In this document: positions 1 to 7,014 of the stretch, in pieces
Position numbering within the stretch: the stretch's first letter is position 1
How the letters are laid out: every line of letters begins with the position of its first letter
Origin: a bacterium
GTDB taxonomy: Bacteria; JAJVIF01; JAGGVT01
DNA length: 18,143 bases
Assembly (NCBI GenBank): GCA_021157815.1
Contig: JAGGVT010000061.1
Location: forward strand, 1-18,143
Reading direction: 5' to 3'
Notes under the pieces: model-generated
Told to the model about the DNA's origin: nothing
The model's input: the letters and a program-made list of their open reading frames with translations, nothing else
Databases searched by the model: none
Program-made: the position numbers and the translations under genes

Positions 1-452
1 TCAGGTGAAGATATATAGGCTAATATACTATCTACTTCGCTATAAGTGAATGTATGCTCAAGAGATCGAGCAACAGGTGGGTTGTCAAAATTTTGCCTTA
101 AATATGCTTCAAACTCACCAATATCTGAGAAAATAAAATTTCCATAAAAGTTACCATAGGAAATATTAAAAATTTGATGATTAGGGACCGGTGTAAATGT
201 CGAATAGCGCATATATAAACCAGAAAAATTACTGCTACCGTTTCGAATATCACTTAGTATCCCCGCATTTAGCGGATAGTATTCATTATTCTTAAAAACA
301 ACTTGACATTTATTAGTTTTTGTATCCTTGGTAACACTTTTTAAACCTGCATTGTTAAGTTTGTTATTACAACCATAAAAAAGGTTTAAGAGAAAAAAAA
401 GACAAACAAATGACGTAACGTTACGTATTGAAATAAATTGTTTCTTGTTCAT
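1..452 (-). CDS. Small putative lipoprotein, 3' end outside window
   Basis: The frame is open from an ATG at 452-450 to the window edge, giving about 150 residues without a stop. A strong Shine-Dalgarno (AAGGAG) lies 7-12 bases upstream. The N-terminus begins MNKKQF, continues as a hydrophobic stretch and reaches Cys28 in the context LFYGC. This looks like a lipoprotein signal, although Tyr at -2 is not a classical lipobox residue. The mature part is rich in Asn, Tyr and Phe, with a YGNFYGNF segment near residue 100. I do not recognise a family. The start lies only 16 bases after the stop of the large lipoprotein upstream, so the two are almost certainly co-transcribed and may form a surface pair. 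Function is unknown. Confidence 0.72.
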   Translation of the reverse strand, partial: MNKKQFISIRNVTSFVCLFFLLNLFYGCNNKLNNAGLKSVTKDTKTNKCQVVFKNNEYYPLNAGILSDIRNGSSNFSGLYMRYSTFTPVPNHQIFNISYGNFYGNFIFSDIGEFEAYLRQNFDNPPVARSLEHTFTYSEVDSILAYISSP

Positions 453-468
453 TGTCTTCTCCTTATTA

Positions 469-3400
469 TTAAGTATTGGATTTATCAAAATCAGGGAGCG
501 AACTCCTCAATATCACAATTGTGCCTTCATTATGATAAGACCTTCTATCAGTTGGAATCATTATTCCATATTCAAAGCGTTGTACAAAAAACCTATCCAT
601 TAGCTCAGTTAGTGAATGTGTAATTTCGTGTGAGCTGGTCATTAAGATGTAGTCTTCAATGGTATTAGTAGGTAAAGTGTCTAATGTTTGAGCCAAACCT
701 GCATTATCATAATCATATGTACTTCCAACAGAAACAAAATTATAATAGTCATCCGTATTATTTAAGTAGTGGGGGTGAAGTGCCATCCCCGAAGCCCCAC
801 CGGGACAATCATATTCCAAATGATCTACACCAAACATAAAAACAGAATCTTTTGGAGGAGGTCGCCAGCCTGTTTGCCCATCGCCGTATAATAACAAGGT
901 AATATAAATATCCGGCAGTGATAATCGATAATCTGTATCTTCAAAATGACGCTGTTTCACTATTTCGATAAAACTGTCATCAAAAACACCAACGATCTTA
1001 CCAAAATTGCCGTAATTTATATGATGATAACCATTATACTCTATCAATTCCTTATTGTCCTCAGTGATTTCAAATAGTATTTTATCATTTCCATCCTTAA
1101 CAACACATGGATAATCATCCGTGTATTCCCCATTTCTATCATCCATCCATGCGTAATCAACGTATATCTTACGCCAGACCGTGAATATTTCAGGCGGTTC
1201 GGATACCAAGCAATTTTCCAGACCCAGCATGGGAGAATAACCGTTTGACGCCCTGAATTGGAAATTATCGCCGCCGTGTGATTTGGTATCGAAATATAAG
1301 CCGAATTTTCCGTGTATATTTGTATCCAATTGTGTCATTTCCCCTTCTTGGCAGTTTTGATTAACGCAATACTTACCAGGTGGCGCGACACAATTCCAGA
1401 AACACGGTATATCGGGCGGTTCCGGGCGACGAATGGGATCACACCATGGAACATCATATGTTTCAATGTCTGATGGATCTTCGATATAGTAATTCCAGTT
1501 GTCGCCAAGTGTTCGATAATCGCCTTTGTACGGTGCGTGTCTTGACCAGAGTTTGTGCCAGCCTTCTATTGTCAACATTCCATTATGTGACTCTGTGTAA
1601 ACTCTATCAGATGCGTCTGCAAACTGAATACAACCACTAGATCCAATCTGACCATCTCTCTTGTTTGTTGGGCTTTGATTGTTAGAATTATTGAACAAGG
1701 GATCTATATATTCAACCTTTATTGCGATTTCAGGCAGTGGCGGATAAGTTGTAACTTTCATATAAATCAGTTTGCCGTGATTTACATCCATGTCTAGTTG
1801 TTCATCTACAATTAATTTATATGTGCATACTTCCTGATCAATTTCATCTTCAAGCTGACGATTCAGGTTGACATATTGCCTGTATTCACTTACTCCTTGA
1901 GGTAATCGCTCATCATAAGTTAGAAACACTTTTGTTGGATACGGCAGTTTTTTAGGATCATACACTGGAACATCTGGTGGCATTTTATCCATTTTATGTG
2001 AGTTCCAGTTTCCCTTGTGATCATGGACAATGATCTTTAAAAAATCGGCGCAGGCAAACAAGTTGGGATTATTAATCTTGTATCTTTTTACAAACTCATG
2101 CGGTTCCGAGACTTGAGGAGGGATATAATCGAATGCAGGAGTCAGATCAAAGATTTCACCATTATTGTATTTAACGAGGAACATACAATTCGGTATGACA
2201 CAATTATTATCAGTTGCCTTCACAGTCAGGATATAATCCGCATATTTCTCGCAATCAGTGCATGGCGGCGGATGTGCGCATCGCTCCTCAATTGAAAAAA
2301 ACGTGCCATTATCATCAATTTCGGGAACGGCAGTATCAGAATCCAGTGTAAACTCCTGAGATTCATCTATCAGGCAGTAACCTTGCAACGGATCATCTAT
2401 TGCAACCATTTCAAATTGCACTCTAATGTCAGCTGCAAAATAATACACTCTGTTTATGCCACCGCACACACCAACATTTGAGGGTGGTGAAGTATATACA
2501 TATCCCCATCCATTATCTGATGGCTCAGTGTAATAACTTTTTATAAAGCTATAATAAGTATATCGTGTGCCGGTTCTGATTCCCGGATCGCAGGACGGAG
2601 GAGGACAATAAGTGTTTACTGTTAAGTAATGCAAGTCCTCACATTCAACAGCTGAATGGGCAATATGATCGGTGAATCCGTAATCTGTTCCTTGTCCGTC
2701 ATTCTGGCAGGTAATGCAATCAGGCAGGCTGCTTTGCGCTGTCCTGACAACGCTTCCTCCTCTGGTAATGGGTCGTCTGGGAACATCAAAGTCGAATGTA
2801 TTTGATTCGACACCATCAGTCGGACTAAAGGAGATATTAACAGATTTCGAAATCTCAAACTCTTCTGCAAAAGAAATGGCGTAAACTCTATCTGATAATT
2901 TGTTTATCGAATTGACAACTGGTGTCAGACCGGAATCCGCATACTCTATTGTCCATCTGTCCGGTTTCAACAGACGGTCGCCCAATTTAACCGACTTTGA
3001 GTACTGTATCAGAACCATCAATTTATTTAGTTGAAAAAACTTTTCAGTTTTATCCGTTGCGAAATCGGCATGGATAACACGCAGGTTGTCATCATTCTCA
3101 ACTCCAAAATTAATCTGTTTCTGTAGTTGATTTCCTTTTTGCGGCGTGATGCTTATATCAAATGAATGTTGATTTTGTGAATCGAGGTACATATCAGGCA
3201 TATATGTGGCAAGGCAGTAAGTTGCTTTACGACCCTTATGATCATATACACTATATCTGATTTTATCTGATATGTTCTCAGAATCCATTGAAACAGTTAT
3301 GTCATCAGGATTGAACACTCCTTTTGGCGTTACGAATCCAAATCGCAAAAGCGGTGGATTTGATTGAGCCAATCCATCCGGCTCACTGAATAGAAGATGA

Positions 3401-3663
3401 AGCTGTTCCTGTGGCAGTTCCCCATCACCAATGATTGAAGTCAGCTTGTCATCCAGTTCAAAGAAAACATCCTCTGCCATTATAGGCGAAACCTGCGTGT
3501 GAAAATATGATTCATTCTGTCGCGTGTTATCGGATGGATCGAGAAATAGTGTATCGTCTGATGAGCTCTCTGGCACATAATCACCGCTGGGAAGAATCGG
3601 CATGATTGTATCGCTGCCCTTTGAGCACTGTACGAAAAGCATACTGAATAATAGTGGAATCAC
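469..3663 (-). CDS. Large Cys-rich secreted lipoprotein with C-terminal HEITH metalloprotease-like motif
   Basis: This is a 1064-residue frame. As written it opens at GTG (3663) with no ribosome binding site. It starts inside a hydrophobic segment ending LFVQC (Cys13), which reads like the second half of a lipoprotein signal. The missing half lies upstream in another frame (3710-3664) behind a GGAGG, so the true start is probably 3710 with one base lost in a C7 tract. After an Asp/Ser-rich linker the protein looks like beta-rich modules; residues about 205-295 may be an Ig-like fold, which is a guess. Regions from residue 316 onward carry many paired cysteines (CITC, CTDC, CFWNC). The last 53 residues contain HEITH at 1012-1016 (bases 616-630), the HExxH pattern of zinc metalloproteases. 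No clear third zinc ligand was identified. It is likely anchored outside the cytoplasmic membrane. Peptidase activity is inferred only from the motif. Confidence 0.75.
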   Translation of the reverse strand: MIPLLFSMLFVQCSKGSDTIMPILPSGDYVPESSSDDTLFLDPSDNTRQNESYFHTQVSPIMAEDVFFELDDKLTSIIGDGELPQEQLHLLFSEPDGLAQSNPPLLRFGFVTPKGVFNPDDITVSMDSENISDKIRYSVYDHKGRKATYCLATYMPDMYLDSQNQHSFDISITPQKGNQLQKQINFGVENDDNLRVIHADFATDKTEKFFQLNKLMVLIQYSKSVKLGDRLLKPDRWTIEYADSGLTPVVNSINKLSDRVYAISFAEEFEISKSVNISFSPTDGVESNTFDFDVPRRPITRGGSVVRTAQSSLPDCITCQNDGQGTDYGFTDHIAHSAVECEDLHYLTVNTYCPPPSCDPGIRTGTRYTYYSFIKSYYTEPSDNGWGYVYTSPPSNVGVCGGINRVYYFAADIRVQFEMVAIDDPLQGYCLIDESQEFTLDSDTAVPEIDDNGTFFSIEERCAHPPPCTDCEKYADYILTVKATDNNCVIPNCMFLVKYNNGEIFDLTPAFDYIPPQVSEPHEFVKRYKINNPNLFACADFLKIIVHDHKGNWNSHKMDKMPPDVPVYDPKKLPYPTKVFLTYDERLPQGVSEYRQYVNLNRQLEDEIDQEVCTYKLIVDEQLDMDVNHGKLIYMKVTTYPPLPEIAIKVEYIDPLFNNSNNQSPTNKRDGQIGSSGCIQFADASDRVYTESHNGMLTIEGWHKLWSRHAPYKGDYRTLGDNWNYYIEDPSDIETYDVPWCDPIRRPEPPDIPCFWNCVAPPGKYCVNQNCQEGEMTQLDTNIHGKFGLYFDTKSHGGDNFQFRASNGYSPMLGLENCLVSEPPEIFTVWRKIYVDYAWMDDRNGEYTDDYPCVVKDGNDKILFEITEDNKELIEYNGYHHINYGNFGKIVGVFDDSFIEIVKQRHFEDTDYRLSLPDIYITLLLYGDGQTGWRPPPKDSVFMFGVDHLEYDCPGGASGMALHPHYLNNTDDYYNFVSVGSTYDYDNAGLAQTLDTLPTNTIEDYILMTSSHEITHSLTELMDRFFVQRFEYGIMIPTDRRSYHNEGTIVILRSSLPDFDKSNT

Positions 3664-3710
3664 GAGAATATAAGGGGGGGTAATACTGGCTTTAATTTAT
3701 TGAATTTCAT
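3664..3710 (-). pseudogene. Out-of-frame 5' segment of the large lipoprotein (signal peptide start)
   Basis: An ATG at 3710-3708 lies 7 bases after GGAGG (3722-3718). It reads MKFNKLKPVLPPLIFS and then a TGA that overlaps the GTG at 3663. Adding one C to the C7 run (3680-3674) joins it to the downstream frame, giving a lysine-containing n-region, a hydrophobic core and Cys as in a normal lipoprotein signal. This is either a sequencing or assembly error, a recent mutation, or a slippage switch. Confidence 0.6.
3674..3680. repeat. Homopolymer G7/C7 at the translational frame junction
   Basis: Seven G on the plus strand, which are seven C in the coding sense of the minus strand, sit between the codons for Leu10 and the hydrophobic core of the lipoprotein signal. 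A tract of this length is prone to slippage. Eight C would put the well-positioned ATG in frame with the 1064-residue frame. Confidence 0.8.
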
Positions 3711-3743
3711 TTCATTTCCTCCGAATTTATAAAGTCCAATTTA

Positions 3744-3772
3744 ATTTTACCATTTATTTCTAAATCTGCCAA
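3744..3772 (-). promoter_or_regulatory. Predicted sigma-70-type promoter of the lipoprotein operon
   Basis: On the minus strand the -35 TTGGCA (3772-3767) is separated by exactly 17 bases from the -10 TAAAAT (3749-3744). Each hexamer matches consensus at 5 of 6 positions. Transcription would begin near 3737 and leave a leader of about 27 bases carrying the GGAGG. Confidence 0.55.
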
Positions 3773-3788
3773 GAGGCAAATCAGATTT
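3762..3788 (-). terminator. Possible weak terminator after mqnA
   Basis: AAATCTG (3762-3768) and CAGATTT (3782-3788) form a 7-bp stem about 40 bases after the mqnA stop. There is no good T tract on the minus side, and the left arm overlaps the -35 hexamer of the next promoter. It could therefore be a regulatory palindrome instead. Confidence 0.3.
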
Positions 3789-3828
3789 TCATTGAATAAC
3801 ATTAACCGTGAATCCTTTTTCAAAAACG

Positions 3829-4635
3829 CTACCCGAAAAAATACTCAAGCTTGCGGGGTGGGGGGAGGATGTCGAGGGCGCTGCCGAGTTCGAACATCTT
3901 CGCTATGCCCTTTTTCTCCTCTGTTCCCAAATTGTAAAAAATATTCTTGTGGAAGTAATTAGTCAGCATGTCCATTGGCAAATCGCGAGTGCGGGATATT
4001 CGCGGGATTATCTCATCCAGCATTTGAAGTCCCTGCGATGTTGACCGACGCAGCACCTCGATTATATCCCTGTCCTTGAAATGCGGCGCCATTACCCAGA
4101 CAGCGAATACAACAGGCAGCCCGGTGATTTCCTTCCACGCCTCGCCAAGGTCGATATGCTCCATGTCGGTTTGCAGCAGATTGAATGTCTTGTCGCCGAT
4201 TGAGACGAAAGCGTCAAGCTCATCAAGTGTTTTTTCGTTGGGGTCCCGCACCGGAACTGTTTCCGGCCGGATGCCATAACGCTCATGAAGCACAATCTGT
4301 CCGAGGATATTCGATGTCTTGCTTTCCATGTCCAGTCCGAGACGTTTGATCTTCGATAGGTCTCCCTTGTGGAAAATCTGCACTGAAAGCGCGGGGCCAT
4401 TTGAACAGATGCACATGCCGGAGATTATCCTGTGGCGTTTTTCCTTCATCGGTTCGACAGCGGATAGAAGGGCAACATCAAGACTCGCGGTGTTAATCAG
4501 TCTTACCAGCCTTGATGGTGGTGCCTTGGTTATTAAAAAAGTATATTTTGAGTGCAAAATCTTCTTCTCTATTGGGAGAGTAAGAGGCATTGCATTCAGA
4601 TAAGGCACAGTGCCTATTCGCGCAACAGCTTGCAT
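3829..4635 (-). CDS. mqnA: Chorismate dehydratase MqnA (futalosine menaquinone pathway)
   Basis: MqnA converts chorismate to 3-[(1-carboxyvinyl)oxy]benzoate, the first step of the cytoplasmic futalosine route to menaquinone. From ATG 4635 the protein is 268 residues, the usual length. It opens with the family signature RIGTVPYLNAMPL, has SNGPALSVQIF mid-protein, DAFVSIGDKTFNL, and then DLGEAWKEITGLPVVFAVW, which corresponds to the DLG-W-TGLPFVFA block of MqnA. The frame is open further upstream to 4791, but that extension has no family resemblance. ATG 4635 has AGGAG about 8 bases upstream, which decides the start. No other mqn gene is in the window. It is transcribed toward the lipoprotein operon, which has its own promoter. 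Confidence 0.9.
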   Translation of the reverse strand: MQAVARIGTVPYLNAMPLTLPIEKKILHSKYTFLITKAPPSRLVRLINTASLDVALLSAVEPMKEKRHRIISGMCICSNGPALSVQIFHKGDLSKIKRLGLDMESKTSNILGQIVLHERYGIRPETVPVRDPNEKTLDELDAFVSIGDKTFNLLQTDMEHIDLGEAWKEITGLPVVFAVWVMAPHFKDRDIIEVLRRSTSQGLQMLDEIIPRISRTRDLPMDMLTNYFHKNIFYNLGTEEKKGIAKMFELGSALDILPPPRKLEYFFG

Positions 4636-4837
4636 CAATGCTACTCCTAGTGAGCCTTCACAGATAGTTGAGATATGACGTTCTTTTCCGCGCACGGTTC
4701 TTTTCCTTCTCAGGCACGGATTCACCCCATTTTTATATTGCCTGAACAAAATAATTAAAACGCTTAATAAGATTAAACGCAATGTTACCACGTCTGTTTC
4801 TTGTTTTCATTAATTAGACACTAAAACCGTTGAAAAA
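4636..4837. other. Intergenic leader of mqnA, no gene seen
   Basis: This stretch holds only the out-of-family upstream extension of the mqnA frame. A weak minus-strand promoter candidate is TTGCGT (4782-4777), 17 bases, TTTAAT (4759-4754), which would give a leader of about 110 bases. No convincing RNA structure was noticed. Confidence 0.35.
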
Positions 4838-5077
4838 GTTGGCAGGTTAGTAGGTTAGTAAGTTAGCAGGTTAGTAGGTTAGAAGGTTAGTAAGTTAGCA
4901 GGTTAGCAGGTTAGTAAGTTAGAAGGTTAGTAAGTTAGCAGGTTAGCAAGTTAGTAAGTTAGTAAGTTAGCAGGTTAGTAAGTTAGCAAGTTAGTAAGTT
5001 AGTAGGTTAGTAAGTTAGCAAGTTAGTAAGTTAGTAGGTTAGAAGGTTAGTAAGTTAGTAAGTTAGCAGGTTGGATA
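4838..5077. repeat. 8-bp tandem repeat array, 30 units
   Basis: Thirty consecutive 8-mers fit GTTAGNAR without a single indel. Position 6 is T, C or A and position 8 is A or G. The first unit (GTTGGCAG) and the last (GTTGGATA) are both degenerate in the same way at position 5. The 24-bp frame period contains TAG in the plus frames, so the array is not coding on that strand. There are no spacers, so this is not CRISPR. Confidence 0.95.
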
Positions 5078-5089
5078 AGTCGATGTTTC

Positions 5090-5215
5090 TTGTCATTCCG
5101 GGCTTGCCCCGGAATCCATCTGCAAACCTAAAAGATATGGATTCTGAATCAAGTTCAGAACGACAACCTTTCATCTAGCACATTGTCATTCCGGGCTTGA
5201 CCCGGAATCCATCTG
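5090..5215. repeat. Three REP-like palindromic repeats (direct, inverted, direct)
   Basis: Copies at 5090-5122 and 5183-5215 are 33 bp and differ by one base. Each is a hairpin ATTCCGGG-loop-CCCGGAAT flanked by TTGTC and CCATCTG. Between them, 5134-5166 holds an inverted, diverged copy with stem TTCTGAA (5142-5148) and TTCAGAA (5154-5160). Its stem differences are paired, so base pairing is kept. Similar palindromes are scattered in many bacterial genomes, which I recall and have not searched. Confidence 0.85.
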
Positions 5216-5314
5216 TCAGGAGCGCCGCACACCTGTACGGCACGTTGCGTGTACAAATATGGCGGCAATGGTCGATAATATTTATGCGATTTGATATCCT
5301 TTATATAAAGAACA

Positions 5315-5857
5315 ATGACTGATATACAGGCAAAGATAGGCTACATCCTCGCGAACGAAATGGGCGAGGATACTTTCATCGGCGGACTTCTGGTAACCGA
5401 CCAGAAAGGATTTCCGATTGAATTTCGATACACAGACCCCGTGACTCCATCCGCTCTGCAGCGAGTCATCTATGGCAACGCGCTTGACAGATATTTGATT
5501 GTCGAGGTTATCGCAAGGTCCCTGATTGAAAGTGTTACAGATAAACCCGATCTTTTCATCACAAATTCAAGGCTTATTCTTGAATTGAACGATCTTCTCA
5601 GCGCGCCGCTTATTTCCATTCAGGAGGGCAATGAAAGCCCGTTTCCCGAACTCGGGCATGTTTCCAAACTTGAAAACGGCGACATACTCATGCAGATTCA
5701 TCCAACCGGAAGTCCGGCACATATCACATACGCCGGCGATGAAGCGGGATTTGACAAGATTCAACCGATTATCGAGGGCGCGGGAAGTGAAATGAACCTG
5801 CTTGAACCGTTGAAACGCATCAACGAAGCACTCGAACAGATAATGGAAAAGAGTTAG
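5315..5857 (+). CDS. Conserved hypothetical protein, function unknown
   Basis: A 180-residue soluble protein without signal peptide or membrane segment. It starts at ATG 5315, where only a weak AAAG precedes. Recognisable text is GGLLVTDQKGFPIEFRYTDPV (residues about 23-43), then a helix-like YLIVEVIARSLIE, and a C-terminus of predicted helix ending LEQIMEKS. The first block resembles a family of uncharacterised proteins I recall from Planctomycetes and other deep-branching bacteria, but I cannot name a function. It is isolated. An 8-bp repeat array and REP-like elements lie upstream, and a second array begins in its last two codons, so its stop TAG is part of a repeat unit. The next plus-strand gene starts 199 bases on, so coupling is possible. 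Confidence 0.8.
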   Translation: MTDIQAKIGYILANEMGEDTFIGGLLVTDQKGFPIEFRYTDPVTPSALQRVIYGNALDRYLIVEVIARSLIESVTDKPDLFITNSRLILELNDLLSAPLISIQEGNESPFPELGHVSKLENGDILMQIHPTGSPAHITYAGDEAGFDKIQPIIEGAGSEMNLLEPLKRINEALEQIMEKS

Positions 5858-5964
5858 CAGGTTGGAAAGTTAGCAGGTTAGTAAGTTAGTAGGTTAGTAA
5901 GTTAGCAGGTTAGTAAGTTAGCAGGTTAGTAAGTTAGCAGGTTAGTAAGTTAGCAGGTTAAAAC
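5853..5964. repeat. Second 8-bp tandem repeat array, 13 units
   Basis: Thirteen units of the same GTTAGNAR family run from 5853 to 5956 in the same orientation as the first array, followed by a broken unit GTTAAAAC. Most units alternate strictly between GTTAGTAA and GTTAGCAG, a 16-bp higher-order period. The second unit is GTTGGAAA. The array begins within the stop codon of the upstream gene. Confidence 0.93.
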
Positions 5965-6031
5965 AGTAGCCCGGTTTCTCATTAACCGGGATGATGATTA
6001 GAAACAGTAGCCCGGTTTCTCATTAACCGGG
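5961..6031. repeat. Tandemly duplicated 30-bp hairpin element
   Basis: Two identical 30-bp copies lie at 5961-5990 and 6002-6031, with a 41-bp period. Each contains the stem CCCGGTT / AACCGGG around a 7-base loop (TCTCATT). They directly precede the ribosome binding site of the next gene. They could be REP-like elements or terminators for the upstream gene. No T tract follows. Confidence 0.85.
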
Positions 6032-6056
6032 GTAATGGCTTGGAAAAGGTAGATTG

Positions 6057-6857
6057 ATGAAACGTTTATTTAATCAGGCTTTGTGGGTTCTTACGGGAGG
6101 GCATCTCCCGAATATCCACATACCTGATTTCCGCACTCGACATGAAAAACTCCATATACTTCATATTCCCAAAACGTCGCCTCCAATTAAAAAATACAGT
6201 TTGGAAATCCCAATGCCTGTTAACAAGTTGGAATCGTCAATTGTTGTAAAGCGCATGGCAATAGGCGTGAGAAGGCCAGTCAATACACTTGTCCCCTTTC
6301 ATTTGACATTAGTGCCTGTAATGGGATTAACGATTCCGGGAATGAAAGCTGCCACAAGGCTAATACGATTAACGCCGCGCCTTATAATAAAAGCCATCAA
6401 TATGGAAATCCCATTAATACAGGGAGTTTTGAATTTAATCAAGCGGCGGACCAAAGCTCATGTGAATTCAGCCTGGCGATTTTCCATTGCGACCATCCCG
6501 GCTTTAATATTGCCGCATAAAACAAAAGTAATCGAAATGAACGCTCAAAAAATCCCGGGATATTTCATCAGGATTAATCCGACTCCTTTCGGAACAATGG
6601 AACGAAGTGAGTTGATTCGCCGTCGCAGCATAATCGCTGATGCCTTGAACATTCCGGGTTATAAAATCGAGCTTGTCAGGATTTTTCAAAACGTTGATTT
6701 ATCCCAGGGCAGCAGGATTGAATTCGACAATCGAAACAAAACCCTCAAAGTATTCCCACAACGCATAAGCGGCATCCTTTCGGAAAGATATGACATTGTC
6801 GTTGGCCGTGACAGGCGAACAGACGAGATTCATATCGCGAAGTATGAAAAGAGATAA
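6057..6857 (+). CDS. Basic Ile/Pro-rich protein of unknown function
   Basis: A 266-residue protein. ATG 6057 is preferred over the in-frame TTG at 6054 because AAAGGT lies about 6 bases upstream. Residues 1-170 are strikingly short of Asp and Glu and rich in Lys, Arg, Ile and Pro, with many short I-P or L-x-I-P motifs (for example HLPNIHIPDF). The rest looks like an ordinary globular domain with RSELIRRRSIIADAL and ERYDIVVGRDRRTDEIHIAKY. There is no signal peptide or clear membrane helix. The charge suggests binding to nucleic acid or acidic surfaces, but this is only inference. It follows the unknown gene at 5315 on the same strand and ends 38 bases before a long inverted repeat. Confidence 0.72.
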   Translation: MKRLFNQALWVLTGGHLPNIHIPDFRTRHEKLHILHIPKTSPPIKKYSLEIPMPVNKLESSIVVKRMAIGVRRPVNTLVPFHLTLVPVMGLTIPGMKAATRLIRLTPRLIIKAINMEIPLIQGVLNLIKRRTKAHVNSAWRFSIATIPALILPHKTKVIEMNAQKIPGYFIRINPTPFGTMERSELIRRRSIIADALNIPGYKIELVRIFQNVDLSQGSRIEFDNRNKTLKVFPQRISGILSERYDIVVGRDRRTDEIHIAKYEKR

Positions 6858-6895
6858 ACGATAACAATATTTGGAACGCGTACAAGGTTGAGGCT

Positions 6896-6979
6896 TATGT
6901 AGGGGCGTTGCTTGCTGCGCCCCGATGTGCCGCATTAGAAATAGCAAGTTCAGGGCGCAGCAAACAATGCCCCTACATA
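6896..6979. repeat. Long imperfect inverted repeat in convergent gap (possible bidirectional terminator)
   Basis: The arms at 6896-6923 and 6952-6979 are 28 bases each with about three mismatches. Both read TATGTAGGGGC from the outside and end in GCTGCGCCC, around a 28-base loop. The element sits almost centred between the stops of a plus gene (6857) and alr (7015), so it may terminate both. There is no T tract. It resembles a miniature inverted-repeat insertion as much as a terminator. Confidence 0.75.
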
Positions 6980-7014
6980 TAATAGTCCTTCTGTATAAAC
7001 AGATCCGCTTTCAA

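Noticed and set aside
438-623. Small plus-strand frame over the lipoprotein junction
   Set aside because: It runs antisense across two minus-strand genes with good signals and has no ribosome binding site or recognisable product.
4636-4791. N-terminal extension of MqnA with a hydrophobic start
   Set aside because: The family begins at RIGTVPYLN, the protein has normal length from 4635, and AGGAG is correctly placed before that ATG.
4838-5077. CRISPR array
   Set aside because: The repeat unit is only 8 bp, contiguous, and has no spacers or cas genes.
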